From JAJKIP01 sp037200685 (GTDB lineage Bacteria > Bacteroidota > Bacteroidia > Chitinophagales > Chitinophagaceae), in contig JBBCIG010000014.1 in assembly GCA_037200685.1 (NCBI GenBank), positions 330,194 through 394,193 on the forward strand: DNA of 64,000 nt, given 5' to 3'. A program made the position numbers and the translations under genes. Below, piece by piece: positions 1 through 10,033 of the stretch (position 1 is its first letter; every line of letters starts with the position of its first letter). The notes under the pieces were generated by a model. The model had not been told where the DNA came from, did no database searches, and saw only the letters and a program-made list of their open reading frames with translations.

Positions 1-863
1 TGGTGATGTGCCAATGCGAGTTCGTAATATTTTTCAAATGTCTTTAGTTGCAGGCTGAGTATTTCATAATTGCTCAAATGTTTCCAGTCGTCTGATAGTT
101 TTTCAATGTGCAAATCAATTACCGTTCTTGCCGGCTCCAAATGTTGCCTCGCCTCTTTTGCATTGTACACTTTATATCCTTTGGCGGCGAGGTTGCCCAA
201 CTCCATGGTATCATCAAAAGGCCGACCGGGATATTTTTCAAATAATTTATAAGAAAACGTCGCTTCATTCTTTTGTTTTAATTCTTCAATTCGTGTAAAT
301 AGTTGTTTGGGTTTTAATTTCACAGAAGCTTCGTAATGCTCCGCTTTGTTTTTATCGGGCTGTACTAATGAGAAGTCAAAATCGAAGGAAGGGTTATCAT
401 TCAGATCGGCGAAGGGAAGATCGTGCAGGTAAAAATCTTCAAATGGATTGATCGTATTCTTCAATTCAAAATCCGATTTGCCGAAAAAGTTCTGGTTATA
501 AATAAAATGATAAGTTGTCTCCGTCCTGTTCACGAGGTGAACTTTTAATTCTTCCACTACTTCATCACCGAATTCGTCTGTTGTCATCACGGGTAAAAAG
601 GTGAGCCAGACACCGTCAACTACTTTTGTTTCTTTTGGTTTTTCTTTTCGCACATCATCCACGTATTTCTTTTCCTTCTTTGGCGGGAACATTTTCTTTT
701 CGGTAAACCGTTTGAAATAAGGAAAATCTATCTGGTCGGTATAGACAGGAAACTTCACCCCTTTTACATTCACCGTTACCATTTTATCGTTGATAAATTC
801 AACGATCTCTCCTTCTTCATTAGAGTGAAGGATTAAAACGATATCGCCAAGCTGGTATTTCAT
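1..863 (-). CDS. DUF2027/Smr-domain protein, C-terminus cut by window edge
   Basis: An open frame runs from an ATG at 861-863 to the window edge with no stop (about 287 codons visible). The start MKYQLGDIVLILHSNEEGEI and the later stretch VIDLHIEKL, followed by a helix ending YYELALAHH, match the Bacteroidota DUF2027 family, in which an N-terminal beta domain is joined to a C-terminal Smr (MutS2-related) domain. The DLHI motif near residue 255 is the start of the Smr core; the usual HGxG nuclease motif would lie beyond the window. Smr domains are nicking nucleases in other proteins, but the role of the DUF2027 form is not known. It is transcribed leftward, and a 350-bp repeat-bearing gap separates it from the permease. 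Confidence 0.75.
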   Translation of the reverse strand, partial: MKYQLGDIVLILHSNEEGEIVEFINDKMVTVNVKGVKFPVYTDQIDFPYFKRFTEKKMFPPKKEKKYVDDVRKEKPKETKVVDGVWLTFLPVMTTDEFGDEVVEELKVHLVNRTETTYHFIYNQNFFGKSDFELKNTINPFEDFYLHDLPFADLNDNPSFDFDFSLVQPDKNKAEHYEASVKLKPKQLFTRIEELKQKNEATFSYKLFEKYPGRPFDDTMELGNLAAKGYKVYNAKEARQHLEPARTVIDLHIEKLSDDWKHLSNYEILSLQLKTFEKYYELALAHH

Positions 864-1015
864 TGTCTGAACCGGGATTGATGAGATGGTTGGGATTTAT
901 GGGAAATCATACTGCAAATTTACAAAAGACCGGGCCGAATGGATGTTTAAATAAATAATTCAATTTGATGTGAAGATGAAAGATGTCATGATACTTCGAA
1001 AAGCTCAGTACGGGA

Positions 1016-1188
1016 CGTACCGCCGATATTCATCTGAGTGCTGCCATAATGCTGAATAGAATTCATGCAGCACAAGAGTGCGACCATTCGACTTCGCTCA
1101 TGGTAAACTGCGACGCTATTGCCGAGTAAAGAACTGGAAGATGAACGGAGCGTCGCAACAGGCGATGATAGTAGCACTAAAGCTGGGA
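1016..1188 (+). repeat. Interspersed repeat family, copy 1 (long form)
   Basis: One of nine related intergenic copies in this window. The long form begins with a GTACCGCCGATATTCATC-like lead and a head (AATGCTGAATAGAATTC). A GAGTGCGACCATTCGACTT stretch and a second head-like segment follow, then the conserved tail GCGTCGCAACAGGCGATG and AGTAGCACTAAAGCTGGG. Copy 2 at 7502-7674 is nearly identical in inverse orientation. The 863-1213 gap contains nothing else I recognise; short open frames here are frames through the repeat. Confidence 0.85.
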
Positions 1189-1213
1189 AAATAAAAAATC
1201 TACCTACTTCGAA

Positions 1214-3143
1214 CTATACATTTCCAGGTATTGTTTTTCCAAGTTTGCTGTGATGGCGACTGTATAAGAAATAGACAACCAGGCCTACCGCCAGCCAGAT
1301 AAGGAAGCGGTACCAGTTTGTATGACTTTCCTGCGCCATGAGGTAAAAACAACTGATGAGGCCTAGCACAGGTATTAATGAAAATTTTCGTTTGAATGAA
1401 TAGAAAGTAACGATCAATGCTACGATGATGAAAAGCCATTGCGGTATATTCGGCAGAAAGGCTTCCTTGCCTTTATAATATAATACATCTTCGGACAAAC
1501 CTGTTTTGCGGATGACGGGCCGGTAGATGGTGCTGTAGGTATTTTCAAGATAAGCTTTAAGATTATTACCATACTGGCTGTAACCCGCATCAAGGGTGCT
1601 GAGTTTTTCTTTGAGCATAACGCTATCGGTGGCGCTCAACCTGTCATACAAATCTTCTTTCGCCACCAATGTTTTATTCTGAAAAAATTCTTTGGTACTT
1701 TCTTTATTCAATGTCCAGGAAAGTATAATACCAAGAACAAAAAGAAGCGGCAGGATAAATCTTGAATTGATATAAGGCACCCTGAATTTACTTGCGGGCC
1801 TGTCGGGCTGGTTTTGCAAAACGAGTATGCCACCGCAAACAAGCACGAACGCAAATAATGTTCCGATGCTGGTTAATGCCAGCACCACACTAAGGTTTAA
1901 AAACAATGCGGGAACAGCGACGACAACTCCTGTGAGAATTGTAGAAAAAGAAGGCGTTCCATATTTGGGATGAATCCGTGAAAATATTTTTGGCAACAGT
2001 CCATCACGGCTCATGCTCATCCATATTCTTGGCTGCCCCAGTTGAAACACCAATAATACACTTGCAGTGGCGACGATGGCGCTTACTGCAATTATTCCTG
2101 AAATAAATTTTAATCCTCTTGCATCGAATACCATGGCCAGCGGATCGCCTACATTTAATTTTGTATAGCTCACCATACCGGTCAGCACCAATGCAAGTAA
2201 TACATAAAGAATGGTACAGATGATTAATGAATAGATCATCCCTTTGGGTAAATCCCGTTGCGGGTCTTTACATTCTTCCGCTGTTGTGGATATGGCGTCG
2301 AAGCCAATATATGCAAAGAACACAGCGGATACTCCTTTCAAAATTCCACCAATACCTGTGGGCGTGAACGGCGACCAGTTGCCGGGATGTGTGTAATAAG
2401 CGCCGAGCACAATGATAAAAAAGATAACGACCAGTTTTAACCCGACCATGATATTGCTTGCTTTTTCTCGACTCACTGATGCCGACAAAAACAATAAGCG
2501 TAATTAAACCAACGATTAAAAATGCGGGCAGGTCCATGATGAGATGGATGCCGAAAATTTGCGGTGCGTTTATCCATGCATCATGCTGCGATATAATGGC
2601 AGGCTCCAGTTTTTGTAACGAATCGCCGGCGGTTATCGCTGTTGTTGCATCAGAAAATCCTGCATGCGCCGTTACATAATCCATCGTTAACCAATCGGGA
2701 ATGTGCATGCCGGCCTTATCCATTAAATTCGTAAAATAATCGCTCCATGAAATAGCGACAGCGATATTACCAATGGCGTACTCCATCAATAAATCCCAAC
2801 CGATGATCCAGGCAAAAATTTCTCCGAAGGCGACATAAGAATAAGTATAAGCGCTGCCGGAAACCGGAACGGTAGATGCAAACTCAGCATAGCACATCGC
2901 CGCAAAGCCGCAGGCGATGGCAGTAAAAATATAAAGAAATACAACCCCGGGGCCGCCATCGTATGACGCTTTACCAATACTGCTGAAGATACCGGCGCCA
3001 ATAACAGCAGCAATACCCAGAGCAGTAAGGTCTTTTACGCCTAATACTTTTTTTAATCCTGTTCCGTGGCCATCGTTGTGCCCCGCGGCAGCATCCCTGA
3101 GAATAGTTGAAATAGATTTCTTGCGGAACAATGAATTGGCCAT
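1214..3143 (-). CDS. APC-family amino-acid permease (one frameshift)
   Basis: Predicted inner-membrane amino-acid transporter of the APC superfamily, resembling cationic amino-acid transporters. About 642 residues after joining two frames, with many hydrophobic helices. The N-terminal helix carries the family signature GIAAVIGAGIFSSIG, and FFAYIGFDAISTTAEE is the conserved helix-6 segment. A long hydrophilic stretch lies between late helices, where short APC members have only a loop. The frame breaks at the A-run read from 2462-2466: removing one base joins VGISESRK to ASNIMVGLKLV. Because both halves are fully conserved I treat this as a sequencing error. The start at 3143 (MANSLFRKK) fits the family. 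It stands alone, followed by repeat copy 1. Confidence 0.85.
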
Positions 3144-3258
3144 CGCAGTTTGGTTTTGAATAAGGAAAATAAGGAAATTTGGCTAAGAGGCAAAAAGAGA
3201 AAAGGAGACAGAGTATTTCCGTTTGAAAATATTTCCCACCAATCAACAAAATAATAGG

Positions 3259-3516
3259 CTAATAGAAAAAATCAAGAATTCCGATAGCTAGTAAAAAAAA
3301 GAAACCCAGAATAATTATACCTGCTGCAAACACAATTTTACCTATTAGCCTGTCCGTTTCAGAAAAAGCCATAATTCTATCACCATTGGGTAATGTTTTT
3401 TTACTAAACGAAACATAAAGTCCCAGGAAGAACAATCCGAATGCAGAATATAAGTGATAGGAAAGGATACTAAGTACCAGGAAGACTAGTGCTGCAAGCA
3501 GCCATGTCTTATCCAG
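3259..3516 (-). CDS. Small three-helix membrane protein, non-ATG start
   Basis: An 85-codon open frame lies in a gap that would otherwise look empty. Read from the CTG at 3514-3516 it gives LDKTWLLAALVFLVL, then SAFGLFFLGLYVSF, then VFAAGIIILGFFFLLAIG: three clear hydrophobic segments with charged loops. There is no ATG until late. It is in frame with, and begins two codons after, the TAG stop of the upstream gene (3520-3945). Either it starts at CTG by reinitiation, or that stop is an error and this is the membrane tail of the upstream protein. No family recognised. Confidence 0.45.
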   Translation of the reverse strand: MDKTWLLAALVFLVLSILSYHLYSAFGLFFLGLYVSFSKKTLPNGDRIMAFSETDRLIGKIVFAAGIIILGFFFLLAIGILDFFY

Positions 3517-3519
3517 CTT

Positions 3520-3945
3520 CTAGGCCTTTCTTAATTCATCAGATTGTTTGACCTTGGCTTCCGACAACTTTTCTGCCGGCGCTTCAATCCCTTTTTCCGC
3601 CAGTAAACGCTTGGCCCAATAACGATCAAACTCATTCCACTCTAAAGGAGCTTTGAGAATATCTTTTAATTCTTCGACACTAAAGGAATAGAGATAATAA
3701 TCATCTGTTGGACGCTCAATATTTTCTACCATGATTTTTTCCAGCAAAGCATCCGCCTTTTCGAAATCTGTAGTCAATAGTTTTACGTGATAGAGGTTCA
3801 AAATATCGTTATTGGCGAAAGACATATCAAAAAAACCCTCGGAACCTTCCCATTCGAAGGGTATATTGTTTTCCGAAAGTACACGGCATAATTCTGTAGC
3901 CAGCGCTTTATCATTAAAGGTTTTGTATTTGACAAAAGCAGACAT
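3520..3945 (-). CDS. Conserved hypothetical protein, DUF2007-like
   Basis: A 141-residue soluble protein. The N-terminal half (FVKYKTFNDKALATELCRVL, then an acidic stretch and HVKLLTTDFEKADALLEKI) has the layout of the DUF2007 'putative signal transducing' fold, in which residues of the first helix and a later beta-alpha unit are conserved. The C-terminal half is charged and helical. Its ATG overlaps the stop codon of the polyprenyl synthetase (TAATG), so the two are probably translationally coupled. It is followed in frame by the small membrane ORF at 3259-3516. The family assignment is tentative. Confidence 0.6.
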   Translation of the reverse strand: MSAFVKYKTFNDKALATELCRVLSENNIPFEWEGSEGFFDMSFANNDILNLYHVKLLTTDFEKADALLEKIMVENIERPTDDYYLYSFSVEELKDILKAPLEWNEFDRYWAKRLLAEKGIEAPAEKLSEAKVKQSDELRKA

Positions 3946-4908
3946 TAGCTTTCTCTTTGTATTAAGAAATGCGCCAGCTCTTTCAGTGGCTCCTTTCTTA
4001 TTGATACTACAGCAATATCTTCCAGATGTGCGAAGGCTTCATCCAAAAACTTATTCTTCAATTGCAATGCCCATTCATCCACTTTGCAATCATGTAATAG
4101 TTGTAATACGCTGGCGACTTTACCGGGAGAATCAGCAGCCATTAATTTTTGCAGCTCGGCTTTTTGCGAAGGCGAAGTTGTTTCCAACGCATGTATTAAT
4201 AAAAACGTTTTTTTATTTGACAGTATATCACCGCCTACCTGTTTACCAAATTTAGCGGATCACCGAATGCATCTAAATAATCATCCTGTACCTGGAAGGC
4301 AAGCCCTAATTTTTTTCCGAACTCGTATATGCAGTTCTGGTTTCTCTCGCCTGCCCGCCCAACATTGCGCCTACCTGCAAACTGGCGGCTAATGCAACAG
4401 ATGTTTTTAATTCAATCATGTGCAGGTAATCGTTCAGGCTTACCTCGTTTAGTTTTTCATAATCCATATCCAGTTGCTGACCTTCACAAACTTCTATCGC
4501 CGTTTTATTAAAAAGCTGTAACACTTTTTGAATATTACTGTTACTGATCTTGTTGAGGTAATCATACGCTTTCACCAGCATTACATCACCGGCCAACAAG
4601 GCCGTGCTCTCTCCATATTTTGTATGCACGGTTTCCATTCCCCTGCGTAATGGCGCTTTGTCCATAATGTCATCATGTATCAAGGTAAAATTGTGAAACA
4701 GTTCAATGGCAGTCGCCGCATGCCATGCATCGGTGCTGATATCATCAAACATTTCATTTCCCATCAGGCAGAGCACCGGCCTTATCCGCTTACCCCCTAT
4801 TTTTAAAAAATATTCATTGGGCTGGTAAAGCGTAGCTGGTTGTGCAGGGAAATGGGGGTGATTAAAATATTGAGCGAATTGCTGTGCTAATTGTTCGAAT
4901 GACTGCAT
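3945..4908 (-). CDS. Polyprenyl (geranylgeranyl-type) diphosphate synthetase, two frameshifts
   Basis: Trans-isoprenyl diphosphate synthase that condenses isopentenyl diphosphate onto an allylic diphosphate, supplying quinone side chains or carotenoids. About 321 residues once two breaks are repaired, the normal length. The first aspartate-rich motif is HDDIMD after NFTLI (residues ~85-90); the second is QVQDDYLDAFGDP, which lies in the frame between the two breaks. The N-terminal KIGGKRIRP and C-terminal VGGDILSNKKTF are also family landmarks. Break 1 sits at the CCC run 4354-4356 and break 2 at GG 4257-4258; each needs one added base. Its stop overlaps the start of the DUF2007-like gene. 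Everything essential survives, so errors rather than decay are likely. Confidence 0.85.
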
Positions 4909-4943
4909 GCAGCGAAGATAATGGAAGTTTCAATTAATACTTA

Positions 4944-4971
4944 TCACGCAGAGAACGCAGGGCTCACAGAG
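4944..4971 (+). repeat. Left arm of inverted repeat enclosing the GxxExxY gene
   Basis: A 28-bp arm beginning TCACGCAGAGAACGCAGG and ending CACAGAG. It matches the reverse complement of 5439-5466 at 25 of 28 positions. It begins directly beyond the stop codon of the GxxExxY gene. Confidence 0.85.
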
Positions 4972-4972
4972 A

Positions 4973-5349
4973 TTAATAATTATTGACGAGTCGTTTAATT
5001 CCATTTTTTAATAATACCTCATGAAAATTAATGAGCAATCCAACTTTCATTTCACTCAGCTTAATATAGGTAAGTAGTTTCTTATAAAAGACTGGCGGAA
5101 TTAATTCGACAGATTTTAATTCTACTACAACACAATTTTCTACAATAAGATCTGCCCGAAAGCCAATATCCATTTTTACTTCCTCAAAATAAACGGGAAT
5201 AGGAGTTTGCTCGTTACCTGGAGCCCACGTTTTACCAGGCAATAATAAAGTATTTCTTCATAAACAGATTCTAACAAACCTGGCCCTAGAGCACGGTGGA
5301 CTCTTATGGCTTCTTCAATAATGACAGAAGTCACTTCGTTGATTTTCAT
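4973..5349 (-). CDS. GxxExxY protein (PD-(D/E)XK-like), one frameshift
   Basis: Small protein of the GxxExxY family (PF13366, a predicted PD-(D/E)XK nuclease-like fold of unknown function). The naming motif is visible as GPGLLESVYEE, and the core residues appear as MDIGFRADLIVE followed by VVVELKSVE. The full-length start is the ATG at 5347-5349 (MKINEVTSVIIEEA). A break at TT 5214-5215 splits the frame; one extra base gives about 125 residues, the standard size. The stop abuts the left inverted-repeat arm, and the start side is followed by a diverged copy of the same arm (about 5366-5402) and the true right arm (5439-5466). The gene therefore sits inside a palindromic cassette between polyprenyl synthetase and RNase R. 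Confidence 0.8.
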
Positions 5350-5438
5350 AAAAACAGATTTTACAGGATATATAATTTCACGCTGAGAACGTTGAGTCCG
5401 CTGGGGAATAATCTTTAAAACAACAGAACTTTAAAAAC

Positions 5439-5466
5439 CTCTGCGAGCCCTGTGCTCTCTGCGTGA
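5439..5466 (-). repeat. Right arm of inverted repeat enclosing the GxxExxY gene
   Basis: Inverse counterpart of 4944-4971 with three mismatches in 28. It ends next to the corrected RNase R stop codon at 5467-5469. A diverged direct copy of the left arm at about 5366-5402 could pair with this arm, making a second, nested hairpin just upstream of the enclosed gene. Confidence 0.85.
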
Positions 5467-7463
5467 TTATTTCTTTTTCTTAATCTTTTCTCCCTCCTCA
5501 GGAAGCTCCGCGCAATCACCCATTCATAATCCAATTGCCGCTTCGTAAGATTCGCCGCTACAACTTTTATCCGCACTTTATCTCCCATCCTGAATTTTCT
5601 TCCGCTGCGCATACCCACCAGGCAATAATCACTTTCCACATGACGGAATTCATCGTACTCCAGCAAACTGTTTACACTAACAAGTCCCTCGCATTTATGT
5701 TCCACTGTTTCCACCCAAAAACCAAAACTCGCTACGCCGCTGATCACCCCATCAAATTCTTCACCCAAATAATTTTTCATGTATTGCACCTGCTTGTATT
5801 TATTTGCAGCCCTTTCCGCTTCCATCGCCGCCCTTTCTCTTTCGCTGGAATGCTTACATTTTTCTTCCAGCTTTTTATCGGGATGAATTTTATTTTCCAA
5901 TACATCCTGCAATATGCGGTGTACCATCACGTCAGGATAGCGGCGGATAGGTGAAGTAAAATGACAATAATATTGAAAGCCCAGACCGTAATGGCCGATA
6001 TTCTCCGTGGTATATTTTGCTTTTGCCATGGTACGAATGCCCAGTTGTTCGAGAACATGCTGCTCAGGCCTACCGCTTACATCTTTCAACAATTGATTAA
6101 ATGAAGAAGCGATCGCTTCCGGCGAAGAAGTATCGAACTTATGCCCGAATTTTTTTGCAAACGCCACAAACGGCAACAACTTTTCTTCACCCGGCTCATC
6201 GTGTATCCGGTACGGGAAAGGCAATGGCTTACCTTTTACTTTTATCTTAGAAACATTTTCAGCGACATAGCGGTTCGCCAATAGCATGAATTCTTCCACC
6301 AATTGATGCGATTCTTTGCTCTCTTTGATCACAATGCCAATGGGATCACCTTTCTCATCCAGCTTAAACCTTACTTCCTGTGATGAAAAATTGATTGCGC
6401 CTTTATTAAATCTTTTCTTCCGCATCTTTTGCGCCATGTCGTTCAGCAGCAAAATTTCTTCCTCGTACAATCCTTTCTTTTCTTCAATAATCGTTTGCAC
6501 ATCTTCATACGTATACCGGTGATCGGAATGTATCACTGTTTTCCCGATCCAGTATTGCTTCACTTCCATCTTCGGTGTTATTTGAAAAATGATCGAGAAA
6601 GTAAGTTTATCCTCATTCGGCCGCAGGGAGCAAAGTACATTCGAAATATGTTCCGGCAACATCGGGTTCACACGATCAGGTAAATAAACAGATGTCGCTT
6701 TCTGGTAAGCGATTTTATCCAATGCAGTTTCCGGTTCCACGTAATGACTTACATCAGCAATATGCACACCGATTTCATAATTGCCATTTTTCAATTTTAC
6801 AAATGAGATGGCATCATCAAAATCTTTTGCATCCACCGGGTCAATTGTAAACGTCAGCACATCACGGATATCTTTTCTCTTTTTAATTTCATCATCCGCA
6901 ATCACATCCGGGATTCTCGCTGCCACTTCCAGTGCATCATCCGGAAACTCAAGCGGGAAGCCATTCTCCAGCAGTATCTCTTTCATCGCAGCATCATTCG
7001 TATTCTCTTCATCCATTACGCTGACCACTTCGCCAACGGGCCGTTTACCTTTTTCATCCCATTGCAACAGCCGCACCACCACCCTGTCTTTATCTTTCGC
7101 ATCTTTAATCGCCGACAGCGGAATATAAATATCAGGCATCGGCTTTTCAATATCCGCTACAAAAAATGCAAAACCTTTATTCATCTGCAACTGCCCGATA
7201 AATTCAGTCCGTTTTCTTTCGATTACTTCCAGCACTTCGCCTTGCATACGACGGCCTTTTCCTTCTTTAATTTTCACCCGCACCGTATCGCCATGCAGCG
7301 CCGTACTGAAATCACCCGGGCGGATCATGATATCCGTTTCAATATCCGGCACAATCACAAAGCCCATTCCCGAACGGGTAATATCCAACACACCCTTCAG
7401 CGTTTTGGATCCCGGTGCGCCATCCTTTTGTTTTTTCTTCGATGAATTATTTCTTCTTCCCAT
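5467..7463 (-). CDS. rnr: Ribonuclease R (RNB exoribonuclease)
   Basis: Processive 3'-to-5' exoribonuclease for structured RNA. Domains in order: basic N-terminus, cold-shock domains (around TLKGVLDITRSGMGFVIV), the RNB catalytic domain with the metal-binding DPVDAKDFDDAIS motif (residues ~210-222) and HIADVSHYV, and a C-terminal S1 domain (FDGVISGVASFGFWVE). Corrected length is about 665 residues. The raw frame runs on to 5415, but at about 5508-5513 a one-base gap scrambles the end. In the neighbouring frame VIA is followed by ELPEEGEKIKKKK and a TAA at 5467-5469, a natural lysine-rich end. It is transcribed alone from a region carrying repeat copy 2. Confidence 0.92.
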
Positions 7464-7501
7464 AAATTTATTTTCAATAAGTAATGTTTAAAATATTTTT
7501 A

Positions 7502-7674
7502 GCCCAACTGCATTGCTACTATCATCGCCTGTTGCGACGCTCCGTTCATCTTCCTGTTCTTTACTCGGCAATAGCGTCGCAGTTTACCATGAGCGAAGTC
7601 GAATGGTCGCACTCTTGTGCTGCATGAACTCTACTCAGCATTTTATGCAGCACCCCGATGAATATCGGCGGTAC
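7502..7674 (-). repeat. Interspersed repeat family, copy 2 (long form)
   Basis: Inverse-oriented near-duplicate of copy 1, read on the minus strand: lead GTACCGCCGATATTCATC, head AATGCTGAGTAGAGTTC, middle, then tail AGTAGCAATGCAGTTGGG. It fills most of the 315-bp gap between lpxK and rnr; the rest (about 7740-7795) is a run of degenerate AACTCNNAACTC words. Confidence 0.85.
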
Positions 7675-7778
7675 TTCCTGTTCGCTATTCAGCACGTGAG
7701 ACCTGAATCGTCAATCGACAGCTTGTCGTCTGACGTCTCACGATTCACGAACAATTCAGAACTCCCGACTCTAAACTC

Positions 7779-8877
7779 TTAACTCACAACTCCGCTCATC
7801 CGTGACCGTGACGATGCTTCCTTTTTTACAAACGCTATCACCTTCTCATCAAACTCATTCCCTTCGTCAAATAAAAAATAATGATGCACCGGCATCACGT
7901 ACAAGGGCCAGTCCCTTATTTCCGCACCAAACTTTATCAGCCTGACCGCATCTTTTTCAGTCGTCAGTGTTATTTTATTAAATTCCTGTATCGCCTTAAA
8001 ACGGTTTTTAATTTCTTTTAAGTGATCAACCGTAAAAATGAAATGGTCAGGGTAATGCAAAAAATGATACGCCTTCGTGTTATGTTCCGCCCATTCTTTT
8101 AAGGGACGGGGATTTGCAATTCCTGTTACGAGCAACACTTCCATCGCCTCCGTGACCTTAATCGTTTTTCTTATCTAAAATATGGTAGGGCTCGCCATAA
8201 CTGATAGCCGTAAAGAAAATCGATTGATGCGGTTTTGGATTTATTTCTTTAATGATCCTTTGCTTTTCCTGTTCTGAAATAGCCGGGTCACATTTGGTAA
8301 TTACAATTACCTGCGCTCTTTTATACTGCGACTTTAAATCACGAAGATCGCCAGTTGGCAAATAAAAATCCCTGGTAAATAAATTATTATAATCCGTCAG
8401 CAAAATATTCAATCCTGCTTTAATCGCCCTGTGTTGAAATGCATCATCCAGTATTATTGCTTCCGTCGCCGGTTTGTCCTGCAGCAATTGTGATATCGCA
8501 TCTAGTCGTTCTTCTCCGACAGCCACGGGTACGTTTGGAAATTTTAAATGGAACTGCATCGGCTCATCCCCGATATCCAGCGCCGTGCTGTCATCATCCG
8601 CCAGCGCATAACCTTTTGTTTTTCTTTTATAGCCGCGGCTAAGCGTCGCTACACTGTATTTATCTTTCAGCAGTCTTAAGAGATATTCCACCATCGGCGA
8701 TTTACCTGTACCACCTATCGAAAGATTTCCCACACATATCAATGGCAGCGCAAAGGATGAGGACTGAGAAATATTTTTATCATACAACCAATTGCGAATA
8801 ACAAGCCCCAGCCAGTACAACAAAGCAAACGGCAGCAAAAGAATGCGGAAAGACCTGAGAAAGAAATTAGAAAACAT
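7779..8877 (-). CDS. lpxK: Tetraacyldisaccharide 4'-kinase LpxK (one frameshift)
   Basis: Inner-membrane kinase that phosphorylates the 4' position of the lipid A disaccharide. The Walker A loop is GNLSIGGTGKSP (residues ~49-60), and the family segments SRGYKRKTKGYAL, GDEPMQF, ILDDAFQHR and VTGIANPRPL follow in order. An N-terminal hydrophobic helix (LLLPFALLYWLGLVI) anchors the protein. The frame breaks at the A-run read from 8165-8169: removing one base continues KK into TIKVTEAMEVLLVTGIANP, giving about 365 residues. Its start overlaps the corrected end of the cycloligase gene by 11 bp, so it is the last gene of an operon starting at DUF3822. Confidence 0.9.
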
Positions 8878-9468
8878 AAACGTTTTGCGGCGTGATACAA
8901 AGGTCTAAAGGTACATCAAATTCATGGCGGTTATCAATAAGAGCAAGCGGCTCAAAATAACTGAACCCGCTTTGATGCAATCCTCCCGGCAACCGGCAAG
9001 GTATTTATCATAAAATCCTTTCCCGTAGCCCACACGATAACCTTCTTCATCAAATGCGAGTAAGGGAACAAACACAAGATCGATTTCATCCGCTGCAATC
9101 ACCTGCCCGCCGGAAGGCTCATATATATTCAACTCTGTTTTTTCAAAAGGTGTGTCAATATCAGTAGCAACAGCATTCATAATACCAGTGGTAAAATCAG
9201 CAACAGGATAACAAATCTTCAGTTCCGGGTTGCGAAAACGCAAAAACTCTGTAAATAAATTGGTGTCCGGCTCATTGTTTTCTTCGATCGGCCAGTAAGA
9301 AAGCAATGCATGTATAAATGGGAGCGCCGCTGTTTGAAACTGGATGAGCAATAGATCGTTAAGTTTCATCCTTTCCACTTCAGAAAGCTCCATTCGTTTT
9401 TTGCGGTATAATTCTCTTGCTTCTTTTTTCTGCATATACTTTTTTTGAAGCTCATTCTTCTGTATCAC
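8867..9468 (-). CDS. 5-formyltetrahydrofolate cyclo-ligase (frameshift near C-terminus)
   Basis: Converts 5-formyltetrahydrofolate to 5,10-methenyltetrahydrofolate using ATP. Family landmarks are ELYRKKRMELS at the N-terminus and the signature LVFVPLLAFDEEGYRVGYGKGFYDKYL. The raw frame ends at 8905 with an unnatural tail. One extra G at the CCC run 8966-8968 restores AGFSYFEPLALIDN, then a stop at 8867-8869, giving 200 residues. The start at 9468 overlaps rsmD by 17 bp; a second ATG at about 9435 (MQKKEARELYRKK) is an equally good start. It lies between rsmD and lpxK in an overlapping operon. Confidence 0.85.
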
Positions 9469-10033
9469 CCGTTAAGCCCTCCTTTGGAGGGTTTGGGGAT
9501 GCTACAAAGATCGAAAAGATAGTGGTACCGTAATTTTTTTCTGTTTTATAAAAAGGAAAATTTTTATAATCGTTCCTTGGCGTATGTTCTAAAACAAACC
9601 ATCCGCCGGGATTTAATAATTGTTTTTCAAAAATACGTTTCGGAAGGTCATCAATGTTTTTTAAAGCATAAGGCGGGCCGGCAAAAATAAAATCAAATTT
9701 CTCTGCACATTGATCAATGAACTTAAATACATCCATTTTTATCGTCGTCAAATTTTCTATTCGCAACAAGTCAGCCGTTTTCTTAATGAACTCGTACATG
9801 GCGCTGTCTTTTTCCACGATCGTCAACTCTTTCGCACCGCGTGAAGCCAGTTCATAACTGATGCTGCCGGTGCCGCCGAAAAGGTCCAGGGTTTTTAATT
9901 CTTCGATATCGAGGCTATGCTGCAATACATTGAACAGGCCTTCTTTTGCAATATCGGTAGTCGGCCTGGTATAAGGCATTTTTGATGGCGGGTTAAATTT
10001 TCTTCCGCCATGTTCTCCCCCTACGATGCGCAT
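9452..10033 (-). CDS. rsmD: 16S rRNA (guanine966-N2)-methyltransferase RsmD
   Basis: SAM-dependent methyltransferase for G966 of 16S rRNA. Start MRIVGGEHGGRKF, the RPTTDIAKEGLFN substrate region, SAM motif I LDLFGGTGSISYELASRG, and a catalytic FIFAGPPY in the position of the family's (D/N)PPY, with G in place of the usual D/N. The C-terminal SPNPPKEGLTGD is encoded by a CCCTCC-AAA-GGAGGG palindrome, a common intergenic hairpin type, so the last ~12 residues are probably a hairpin captured into the frame. It overlaps DUF3822 upstream and the cycloligase downstream. Confidence 0.88.
   Translation of the reverse strand: MRIVGGEHGGRKFNPPSKMPYTRPTTDIAKEGLFNVLQHSLDIEELKTLDLFGGTGSISYELASRGAKELTIVEKDSAMYEFIKKTADLLRIENLTTIKMDVFKFIDQCAEKFDFIFAGPPYALKNIDDLPKRIFEKQLLNPGGWFVLEHTPRNDYKNFPFYKTEKNYGTTIFSIFVASPNPPKEGLTGDTEE

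Noticed and set aside
986..1177. Minus-strand 63-residue frame, similar to a plus-strand frame at 7513-7782
   Set aside because: The two frames resemble each other only because both cross copies of the interspersed repeat; no start context, signal or domain supports a protein.
5415..5466. RNase R extending to 5415
   Set aside because: The last residues in that frame are unlike the family; the neighbouring frame gives a natural lysine-rich end and a stop at 5467-5469, right where the inverted-repeat arm begins.
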